This document shows positions 1 through 4,268 of a stretch of 5,492 nucleotides of DNA, one piece after another (within the stretch, counting starts at the first letter, position 1; the number at the start of each line of letters is the position of its first letter). The DNA is taken from assembly GCA_035623515.1 (NCBI GenBank), contig DASPTH010000274.1:1-5492 (forward strand). The letters run 5' to 3'. This stretch comes from DASPTH01 sp035623515 (lineage in GTDB: Bacteria > Actinomycetota > Acidimicrobiia > IMCC26256 > DASPTH01). The notes under the pieces are model-generated. The model was given only the letters and a program-made list of their open reading frames with translations, was not told the origin of the DNA and ran no database searches. The translations under genes were made by a program, and so were the position numbers.

Positions 1-81
1 CGACACCACCCCGACCGCCACGAACCCCGCCGCGGCCGCCAGCAGCGACGCCACCACCACGGTCACCCTCTGCACAAGCAC
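1..81 (-). CDS. N-terminus of a putative membrane or secreted protein (runs off left edge)
   Basis: Only the first 27 codons lie in the window; the 3' part is beyond the left edge. The chosen GTG start (81-79) follows a strong Shine-Dalgarno (GAGGAGGG, plus-strand 89-96) at a 7-nt spacing. The peptide begins MLVQRVTVVVASLLAAAA and continues hydrophobic through all 27 residues, with one Arg near the start. That fits a signal peptide or an N-terminal transmembrane anchor. The frame is also open upstream as far as a TAG at 160-162, with an alternative GTG at 153-151, but that start has no comparable ribosome binding site. It lies on the same strand as the flavoprotein gene to its right, 310 nt away, so it is probably transcribed separately. 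The function cannot be stated from this fragment, and whether the frame stays open cannot be seen. Confidence 0.6.
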   Translation of the reverse strand, partial: MLVQRVTVVVASLLAAAAGFVAVGVVS

Positions 82-391
82 CTCGAGGCCCTCCTCGGTT
101 GCTTGCCCTCCCCCACGCTCGTCGCCGGACCCTAACAGGCACCACCGGCCCACTCGTGCCTACCGCGACTCCCCCAGCCCGTCACCAGCCCGCGACCTAT
201 CCGCACATGGTCGGCGGCCGAAAGGAGCGCGTCATGCCCGGTGCGCGTGCGGGGCGCCAGCGCCTTCGCCGTGCCCGAAGAATGGGAGCGCCGCCCGGCC
301 GGCAGTTCGGCGTCTCGCGAATGGCGGCGACGAGGGCTCGGCTTCCTCGGTCACTCACCAATGGGTCGAGCGAGTCGGGCGGCAGACCGAG
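82..391. other. Intergenic region, no convincing gene
   Basis: This 310-nt gap separates two minus-strand genes. The plus strand has an ATG at 234 preceded by AAAGGAG at 221-227 (6-nt spacing). Its frame runs to 788, mostly antisense to the flavoprotein, and its translation is Arg/Ser-rich and protein-unlike, so it is not called. I see no hairpin with a T-run that would be a clear terminator for the flavoprotein gene. The 5' untranslated region and promoter of the left-edge gene should lie in 82 to about 200. Confidence 0.5.
89..96 (-). promoter_or_regulatory. Shine-Dalgarno of the left-edge gene
   Basis: The minus strand reads GAGGAGGG, 7 nt before GTG at 81. It is one of the best matches to the anti-SD in the window, and it decides the start of the truncated gene over the upstream in-frame GTG at 153. 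Confidence 0.6.
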
Positions 392-829
392 TCACGCATC
401 GGGGTCGACGCGGCGTCCGCTGACCTCGTCGGCGCGGATCCGCACGAAACGGTCTCGGAACTCACCGGCCCACGGCTGTAGATCGAGCGCGCGAACGCGC
501 GTCAGGTCGTCTGGGGCGACGACCTCCTCCGCAGCACCGACGACGATCACGCTCCAGCCGGTGAGCGCCGACACGTCGTACTCATCGACCTCGAACGCAA
601 CCGTACGGTTCAAGGCCGCCGCGATCAGCTTCTCGCCTGGCGCGGTGCGGAACACCACATCGTCATCGAGCATCGCGTACACCACCGGCAACACGAGCGG
701 CTGGTACGTACACAGACCCACGCGGCCGACTCGCTGCGTGCGCAAGAGCGCTGCACACTCCTCGCGGTCGAGCACCTGCAGTCCATAGCTGCTCACATGT
801 GCATCGTACGCGCGAAGGACCGCGGCCAT
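392..829 (-). CDS. PNPOx-like flavoprotein (pyridoxamine 5'-phosphate oxidase family, Pyridox_ox_2 type)
   Basis: A 145-residue protein of the split-barrel PNPOx-like fold, probably cytosolic and FMN- (or F420-) binding; the substrate is unknown. Seen in the sequence: LQVLDREECAALL (18-30), then RVGRVGLC (33-40), a strand region LVLPVVYAMLDDDVVFRTAPGEKL (about 45-68) whose 'FRTAPGxKL' element is characteristic of the family, VAFEVDEYD (77-85), GWSVIVVGAAEEV (91-103), and the C-terminal RFVRIRADEVSGRRV (127-141). The length and domain cover are those of a complete single-domain member. The start is uncertain: ATG 829 fits the family length, but no good ribosome binding site precedes it. In-frame alternatives are ATG 907 (27 more codons by span, 172 aa) and GTG 796. 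The frame stays open upstream to 1363, but that part is Arg/Ser/Pro-rich and not protein-like. It is divergent from the DUF6325-LuxR gene, so a regulatory link is possible. Confidence 0.85.
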   Translation of the reverse strand: MAAVLRAYDAHVSSYGLQVLDREECAALLRTQRVGRVGLCTYQPLVLPVVYAMLDDDVVFRTAPGEKLIAAALNRTVAFEVDEYDVSALTGWSVIVVGAAEEVVAPDDLTRVRALDLQPWAGEFRDRFVRIRADEVSGRRVDPDA

Positions 830-1209
830 TGATGGAACTTCGCGAGGGAGCCCACCAGCAGGAGGTGTCCGAGACACAAACGCGTCGGGAGGCTGAACGC
901 TGCGCATCGCTCGGATGGAACCGTCGTCGGTCGTGGGGCTGATCCTCGTCCCGCCTCGGTCAGCGCATCGCGGACGACAGCTGCGTCCTGGGCGAGCGTC
1001 TGCTCCGCGGTTGCGCTGCTGCTGTGATTTCTGCCGCGCGGAAGGTACTGGTGTGCGTGCGCGGGTGTTTCGTACGCACGTGGGGCTTGTCGATGTGGAC
1101 GTGCTCGACGTGTGGTGCCTCCGAGGTTCTGGGCGTCTGCGTGGACATGGTTCAATCGTGGACTGGTATTGCCGCGACGCAAGGCGCGTCGCTCGATCGG
1201 AGGTCATGT
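830..1209. other. Divergent intergenic region between flavoprotein and LuxR-type regulator
   Basis: About 380 nt hold no gene I can support, although several long frames are open on both strands. It should contain the promoters of both flanking genes. A weak plus-strand promoter candidate is TGGACA (1142-1147), 17 nt from GGTATT (1165-1170), just ahead of the regulator. A perfect inverted repeat GTGTC-CGA-GACAC (865-877) lies about 36 nt upstream of the flavoprotein start. Arms this short are expected by chance several times in a window of this size, so it is only a candidate operator. GT-rich words such as gacgtg recur around 1098-1114. Confidence 0.4.
1199..1203 (+). promoter_or_regulatory. 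Shine-Dalgarno of the DUF6325-LuxR gene
   Basis: GGAGG lies 6 nt before GTG 1210 and 9 nt before GTG 1213. It places the true start about 62 codons inside the longest open frame (from 1024). The nearby ATG at 1206 is out of frame, and the in-frame ATG at 1225 would cut into the conserved domain start. Confidence 0.65.
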
Positions 1210-2136
1210 GTGGTGAGCGGACCCATGCAGTTGCTGGCGGTGGGTTTCCCCGCAGAGGGCGAGTATCAGACGCGCATCCTCGACGAGATCGATGGTCTGG
1301 AGGGGCGGGGGGTGCTGCGGCTCCTCGATTTCGTGTTCGTCGTGAAGAACGACGACGGGACAACCACTCGCGTTGTCGTCGGTGAGGACGACTTCGGCGA
1401 CCTGTTGGCCAACGTGGTCGCGCTCGATGCTGCCGGTTTGTTCGGGTTGCTCGCCGATGACGAGGGGTCAGTCCTCGGTGACCAGGATCCGCGCACGCTC
1501 GAGGACTCGTTGGCGCCGGGAGCCGCGCTGGTGTTCCTTCTCGTCGAGCACCGGTGGGCGCAGTCGCTCTTCGAGGCGATCGCGGATGCGGGAGGCGCGC
1601 TGTTGGGTGAGGGGTTCATCACCGAGGAGGCCGAGTTGCTCGTCGGCGCGGAGGTAGCGGCGATGGACGAGGCGGCCCAGGTCATCGCGGCGGCAGAGGC
1701 GCTCGAAGCCGAGGCCGTGCTCGAGTCGCTGGCATCGGTGAGCGCCGCCGACGAAACCGTGGCGGTCGCGGACGCGATCCGAGCCGCCGCGGCCGCCGAC
1801 GCCCTGCGTGCGCTCCAGGAGGCCGGCGTGATCGAGGCCGCCGCGGCCCAGGAAGCCGCCGAAGCGCTCGCCGCCGCCGGCCTCATGGTCGATGCCGCTC
1901 AACGAGGCATGGCAGACGCGGTGGCGGCCGCCTCCATCACCGCTTCCGAACTACGCGTCCTTCGCTACCTGCCCACCAAGATGACCTTCGCAGTCATCGC
2001 CGACCGGCTCGGGATCTCTCGATCCGCAGCGAGAGACCGCGCCGAACGTGCCTACAAGAAGCTCGGAGTGCACAGCCGCGCTGACGCCATCACCCGCGCC
2101 CGCGAACTGGGACTGCTCCCGACATCGAAACGCTAG
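1210..2136 (+). CDS. DUF6325-like domain protein with C-terminal LuxR-type helix-turn-helix
   Basis: A 308-residue protein. Residues about 4-145 match the DUF6325-type pattern: GPMQLLAVGFP (4-14), a helix, LRLLDFVFVVKNDDG (36-50), an acidic stretch, LAPGAALVFLLVEHRWA (101-117) and DAGGALLGEGFI (126-137). Residues 146-241 are about 44% Ala and probably helical; DALRALQEAGVIEA (197-210) is faintly SHOCT-like. Residues 242-303 form a LuxR/GerE-type DNA-binding domain: ITASELRVLRYLPTKMTF, then IADRLGISRSAARDRAERAY with the recognition helix, then KKLGVHSRADAITRARELGLL. This is the 'RYLPT' actinobacterial subtype. There is no receiver or autoinducer domain, so DUF6325 may be the sensory or oligomerising part (inference). 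Start GTG 1210 is chosen from the GGAGG at 1199; GTG 1213 is equally possible. It is the only plus-strand gene and is divergent from the flavoprotein gene, which is a candidate target. No membrane segment is obvious. Confidence 0.87.
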   Translation: MVSGPMQLLAVGFPAEGEYQTRILDEIDGLEGRGVLRLLDFVFVVKNDDGTTTRVVVGEDDFGDLLANVVALDAAGLFGLLADDEGSVLGDQDPRTLEDSLAPGAALVFLLVEHRWAQSLFEAIADAGGALLGEGFITEEAELLVGAEVAAMDEAAQVIAAAEALEAEAVLESLASVSAADETVAVADAIRAAAAADALRALQEAGVIEAAAAQEAAEALAAAGLMVDAAQRGMADAVAAASITASELRVLRYLPTKMTFAVIADRLGISRSAARDRAERAYKKLGVHSRADAITRARELGLLPTSKR

Positions 2137-2151
2137 ACGCACGGCACAATC

Positions 2152-2168
2152 GGGGACGCGCCAGCCAC
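2152..2168 (+). repeat. 17-nt dispersed repeat, copy 1
   Basis: GGGGACGCGCCAGCCAC matches positions 3008-3024 at 16 of 17 bases (G versus A at base 13). Both copies are outside genes. This is close to what chance could give at this GC content. Confidence 0.35.
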
Positions 2169-2336
2169 CCGGTAGATCAGGTGCTCGCGGGGACGCCGAC
2201 CAGGGGGGGCCATCACTCGCGCCGTACCTCGCCGCGATGCCCTCGCGGGGCGTGGGCGTGACGGCGGCTGCGACCACGAGCGCGCGTCGGGAAGGAAGGG
2301 ATGAGCTCGGCGCGAAGTGGCAGAGGTCAGAGTGCG

Positions 2337-2356
2337 AAAACTTCCGCGATACGCGG
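2337..2356 (-). terminator. Possible intrinsic terminator of the small membrane protein gene
   Basis: Read on the minus strand, CCGCG-TAT-CGCGG (5-bp stem, 3-nt loop; 2356-2344) is followed by AAGTTTT, about 40 nt after the stop codon at 2397. The stem is short and the T-run is only four, separated by AAG, so this is a weak call. Confidence 0.3.
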
Positions 2357-2396
2357 TGCTTCGACGGCACCGCCCGTCTCACGGGTGTGTACAGAG

Positions 2397-2762
2397 TCAG
2401 GAGCAGCGCACGAGTGTGTTCTTGAGCCGTTGTTCTTGGTCCGTCATCTCGTTGTACGCCTGATCCTCTTCGGGGGTGTCGGCCGGGGCTCGGTCCCACT
2501 TGTCGACGGCGTTGGACCAATCGCGTACGACGCCGAGGATGTCGGCTGCGGAGCACGAGGTTGGCACGGCCGTCGATGCTCGTTCACCAGCGCCCGGACC
2601 GCGGGCGACATAGCCACCGGCGAACGCCGCTCCGAGAAGAAGCAGTGAGACGAGGACAATCACCGTTGCGACGAGCCAGCGCGGAACGGCAAGCGTGTGC
2701 GGCTCGACGTGTTGTGGCTCTTCGAGTCGCGGTAGTGGCGGTGGCGGGACCATCGCCGTCAT
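2397..2762 (-). CDS. Small single-pass membrane protein, unknown function
   Basis: A 121-residue protein I do not recognise. It has a proline-rich N-terminal segment (MVPPPPLPRLEEP, 4-16) that is probably cytoplasmic. One clear transmembrane helix follows at about 29-52 (WLVATVIVLVSLLLLGAAFA and onward), then a Gly/Pro linker (54-60) and a charged helical outer domain (70-121) with two cysteines, Cys70 and Cys120. The cysteines bracket that domain and could form a disulfide. The core motif reads ILGVVRDWSNAVDKWD (75-90). ATG 2762 is well supported by GGGAGGGG at 2777-2770, 7 nt away. A second ATG three codons in is possible but less well spaced. It is monocistronic by spacing: 313 nt from the PNPOx gene upstream. 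The N-in/C-out topology is inferred from the cysteines and the Arg before the helix. Confidence 0.75.
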   Translation of the reverse strand: MTAMVPPPPLPRLEEPQHVEPHTLAVPRWLVATVIVLVSLLLLGAAFAGGYVARGPGAGERASTAVPTSCSAADILGVVRDWSNAVDKWDRAPADTPEEDQAYNEMTDQEQRLKNTLVRCS

Positions 2763-2769
2763 CGCCGAA

Positions 2770-2777
2770 CCCCTCCC
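2770..2777 (-). promoter_or_regulatory. Shine-Dalgarno of the small membrane protein
   Basis: The minus strand reads GGGAGGGG, 7 nt upstream of ATG 2762. It is a strong site that supports this start and the reality of an otherwise unrecognised gene. Confidence 0.65.
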
Positions 2778-3007
2778 AGCTTCTGCTGCACATTCCTGCT
2801 ACCGCTCGAGTATCCGCCGAAGCTGCGTGGTTGGGGAGGGCCGAAGGTCACTGTTCGCTCCGCAGTGGAACCTCGTTCCGAGACGACGACGCAGCAGGCA
2901 TTCGACCCCGGCAGGTCCCGACCGTCTCGGTGAACTCGATGCGCGTGATTGACTCGTTCCCCGTTCGACGTGTGACCGATGGGACCACAGTCGCTGGTTT
3001 CCCTGTT

Positions 3008-3024
3008 GGGGACGCGCCAACCAC
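3008..3024 (+). repeat. 17-nt dispersed repeat, copy 2
   Basis: GGGGACGCGCCAACCAC is the partner of 2152-2168. Here it sits about 50 nt beyond the stop codon of the second PNPOx gene and overlaps a 5-bp-stem hairpin (3005-3021). Confidence 0.35.
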
Positions 3025-3075
3025 TTGCCGGGGCGTGACGAGCCATTGGAACGGCCGAGTGTCGGCGTCGTGCAG

Positions 3076-3516
3076 TCAGTCGGAGCCGAGCATGTCCCGC
3101 GTGTCGATGCACCGTCGAACCACGAGCCGAAGCAGCGTCGAGAACTGCCGATCGTAGGCGTCAACCGTCACTCCGAGACGGTCGATCCAATCTCCGTACT
3201 TCGCCAGGTAGCCAGAACACGCCGACGGCTTCGGAGCGTCAGGTTCAACAGCGGCCTCGACGTCGAGCACCACGACGCTTCCGCCTTCGTCGTCGCTATT
3301 GAAATGAACGTTGCCACGAGGGTCTCGGGTGAGATGAAGAACCTTGTGCGTGCGCGGCTCGCTGTAGACCAGCAAATCCGGTTCGCGCCAGACGAACCAC
3401 ACGGGCCGCGTTGCCGGACTTCCGTCTGGTCGGGTCGTCGTGAGCCATGCGACCACGTCACTCGTGAGTCTCTGCTCGGCGCAGGCGGTCAGCGCCACCA
3501 TTGCCCGACGGTACAT
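3076..3516 (-). CDS. PNPOx-fold F420/FMN-type enzyme, Rv3369/TIGR03667-like
   Basis: A 146-residue protein of the split-barrel PNPOx superfamily, resembling the actinobacterial Rv3369-type 'F420-dependent' group. Visible landmarks are VVAWLTTTRPDGSPATRPVWFVW (21-43, the hallmark strand-turn-strand), LLVYSEPRTHKVLHLTRDPRGNVHF (48-72, the cofactor-phosphate-binding region in relatives), GGSVVVLDVEAAVE (78-91), YLAKYGDWIDRLG (103-115, typical of this subgroup), and FSTLLRLVVRRC (125-136). The substrate is unknown; the predicted location is the cytosol. ATG 3516 gives the usual family length of about 145. ATG 3501 is an alternative, and neither start has a good ribosome binding site. The frame continues open upstream to a TAG near 3754, with a possible TTG start at 3681 (201 aa). 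That extension contains a displaced motif discussed separately. It differs clearly from the PNPOx protein at 392-829. Confidence 0.85.
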   Translation of the reverse strand: MYRRAMVALTACAEQRLTSDVVAWLTTTRPDGSPATRPVWFVWREPDLLVYSEPRTHKVLHLTRDPRGNVHFNSDDEGGSVVVLDVEAAVEPDAPKPSACSGYLAKYGDWIDRLGVTVDAYDRQFSTLLRLVVRRCIDTRDMLGSD

Positions 3517-3767
3517 GGTGCGGCAGTCGAGCCGACCAGGAATGTCATCGAGTCCGTACTGCGACCGGTCCTCGGGAAACTCAGCCGCCCAGCGCGGTAG
3601 CCCAATGGCGCGGACCTGCAGTTTGGCGTGAACGCTGTAGCTCTGGATTGAGTCGCGGTCCTGCACGCACGCCCTCGCCAAACAATTGAGGCGTGCGCGG
3701 CCGAAGCGTCCTTCCTGGTGGACATCGGCAACCGTCGCCGAGGAGGTCGGTCCCTACCCTACTGGCC
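3517..3767 (-). other. Upstream extension of the PNPOx frame; possible decayed gene tail
   Basis: The minus-strand frame of the PNPOx gene is open here for about 79 codons, but it has no supported start. Part of it is protein-like: RAIGLPRWAAEFPEDRSQYG, ending in L, at roughly 3615-3556. The segment PEDRSQYGL nearly repeats the C-terminus of the membrane protein at 4269-4778 (PEDWSQYGL). No other similarity to that protein is evident beyond a loose LQV/VQV match before it. It may be the remnant of a duplicated gene end, a shared short motif, or a true N-terminal extension. A TTG at 3681 could start the longer protein. Confidence 0.3.
3554..3577 (+). repeat. 24-bp direct repeat, copy 1 (encodes PEDRSQYG on the minus strand)
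   Basis: CCGTACTGCGACC, then G, then GTCCTCGGGA. It matches 4300-4323 at 23 of 24 bases; the single difference changes Trp (TGG) to Arg (CGG) on the minus strand. Same orientation and same reading frame as copy 2 relative to the encoded motif. Confidence 0.7.
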
Positions 3768-3774
3768 CTACTGG
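3757..3774 (+). repeat. 9-bp tandem duplication at the stop codon
   Basis: CCCTACTGG occurs twice back to back (3757-3765, 3766-3774). On the minus strand this duplicates the end of the Asn-rich gene, giving ...CAG TAG GGC CAG TAG, so the gene has two in-frame TAG codons three codons apart. Confidence 0.7.
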
Positions 3775-4187
3775 ATGCAGGTGACGTCCTGCGGCGGTGT
3801 AACGCTCTGAGCGAAAGGTCCGCCGCCGTCTGCAGTACACGCGTCGTGGAGGGCCTCGAACCTGTCCTTGAACCCTGGATCGCCGAGCGTCGGTAAGCCG
3901 GTGCACGTCCAGATCACCCCGCCCGCCTCGACGACGGTGAACGTTCCACCGAAGGACTCGCAGACCCCCTGCCCCGCAGGCTCCGGCGGGTTGTTGAGGT
4001 TCGTCCCCGAGTTGCTGTTCGAACCCGAGTTGCTGTTCGTCCCAGTGTTGCTGTTCGTCCCGGTGTTGGTGTTCGTCCCCGACTGCTGCTGCTGTTCCTG
4101 CTGGGAGTTCGACCCCGTATTCGTGCCCGAGTTGCTGTCGGTGTTCGACACCTCGTTGGTGTTCGTGCCGTCGTTGTGCACCGACAC
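3768..4187 (-). CDS. Asn/Ser/Thr/Gly-rich low-complexity protein with four-cysteine tail; start unclear
   Basis: From GTG 4187 the protein has 139 residues. Residues 1-66 are almost only Asn, Ser, Thr, Gly and Asp, with a Gln run QQEQQQQ (29-35) and five hexapeptide repeats G[TS]N[STL]N[TSN] (37-66). A linker PPEPAG follows, then a compact domain (about 75-139) with Cys76, 95, 117 and 137: GVCESFGGTFTVVEAGGVIW (74-93), then TCTG, then EALHDAC and DVTCIQ. The C-x3-GGTF-x-WTC pattern resembles small secreted actinobacterial proteins, and four cysteines suggest disulfides and an extracellular location. Oddly, no signal peptide is visible. The low-complexity frame continues upstream (NSNSSSNDNHNH) to the TAG ending the preceding gene with no ATG, GTG or TTG and no ribosome binding site. 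It is therefore a pseudogene, a readthrough product, or uses an undetected start. The opposite strand is also open (3868-4278), giving a hydrophobic LFVPV repeat that I take as a shadow. Confidence 0.6.
   Translation of the reverse strand: MSVHNDGTNTNEVSNTDSNSGTNTGSNSQQEQQQQSGTNTNTGTNSNTGTNSNSGSNSNSGTNLNNPPEPAGQGVCESFGGTFTVVEAGGVIWTCTGLPTLGDPGFKDRFEALHDACTADGGGPFAQSVTPPQDVTCIQ
3990..4079 (-). repeat. Five tandem 18-bp units encoding a hexapeptide repeat
   Basis: Units at 3990-4007, 4008-4025, 4026-4043, 4044-4061 and 4062-4079 encode GTNLNN, GSNSNS, GTNSNS, GTNSNT and GTNTNT on the minus strand. The middle units differ by only one to a few bases. The 18-bp period keeps the frame, so gain or loss of units would change spacer length without disrupting the gene. 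More degenerate N/S/T codons continue to about 4223. Confidence 0.85.
4083..4103 (-). repeat. CAG codon run (polyglutamine tract)
   Basis: Six CAG codons and one GAA encode QQEQQQQ in the Asn-rich protein. The homogeneous codon choice makes it a trinucleotide repeat at the DNA level (plus strand CTG) and potentially slippage-prone. Confidence 0.7.
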
Positions 4188-4268
4188 ATGGTTGTGGTTG
4201 TCGTTACTCGACGAGTTCGAGTTGACCGGGTCCGACGCCGTCGTTCTCCGAGGTCCGGCGGCAGGGAC

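Larger units (their letters stand above)
2137..2396. other. Convergent intergenic region
   Basis: These 260 nt separate the end of the plus-strand regulator from the end of the minus-strand membrane protein. No gene is supported. There is a compact hairpin at 2344-2356 (listed separately), a GC hairpin ATGCCC-TCGCG-GGGCGT at about 2238-2254 with one wobble pair and no T-run, and a 17-nt word (2152-2168) that recurs at 3008-3024. Confidence 0.4.
2763..3075. other. Intergenic region upstream of the small membrane protein
   Basis: About 313 nt lie between two minus-strand genes. Open frames exist on both strands, but their translations are Arg/Ser-rich and unconvincing. It holds an inverted repeat GGAAC-CTC-GTTCC (2867-2879) and a small hairpin GTTGG/CCAAC (3005-3021) that overlaps the second copy of a 17-nt word also found at 2152-2168. 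The promoter of the membrane protein gene is expected here, but I see no clear -35/-10 pair. Confidence 0.4.

Noticed and set aside
99..788. Plus-strand open frame of 229 codons, including an ATG at 234 with a good AAAGGAG site
   Set aside because: It is mostly antisense to the well-supported PNPOx gene, and its product is Arg/Ser/Thr-rich without domains. The ribosome-binding-like site is probably coincidence.
1024..1209. N-terminal extension of the regulator from the first start at 1024
   Set aside because: The 62 extra residues are Cys/Trp/Arg-rich and unlike the DUF6325 N-terminus; GGAGG at 1199 followed by GTG 1210 fits much better.
830..1363. Long minus-strand extension of the flavoprotein frame up to 1363, and the overlapping small minus-strand frames at 960-1148 and 793-1182
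   Set aside because: The translations are Arg/Ser/Pro/His-rich with no ribosome binding sites. The 1363 start would overlap the divergent regulator gene and exceeds the family length.
1266..1902. Minus-strand Ala/Ser-rich frames opposite the regulator
   Set aside because: They are shadows of the Ala-rich coding segment on the plus strand, with low-complexity products.
2238..2254. GC hairpin after the regulator as an intrinsic terminator
   Set aside because: The stem is only six pairs including a wobble, there is no T-run, and it lies over 100 nt from the stop codon.
2867..2879. Perfect inverted repeat GGAAC-CTC-GTTCC as an operator
   Set aside because: Five-bp arms with a fixed spacer are expected several times in a window this long, and no promoter is recognisable beside it.
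3025..3600. Plus-strand frame of 191 codons
   Set aside because: It is antisense to the Rv3369-like gene, whose minus-strand motifs are clear.
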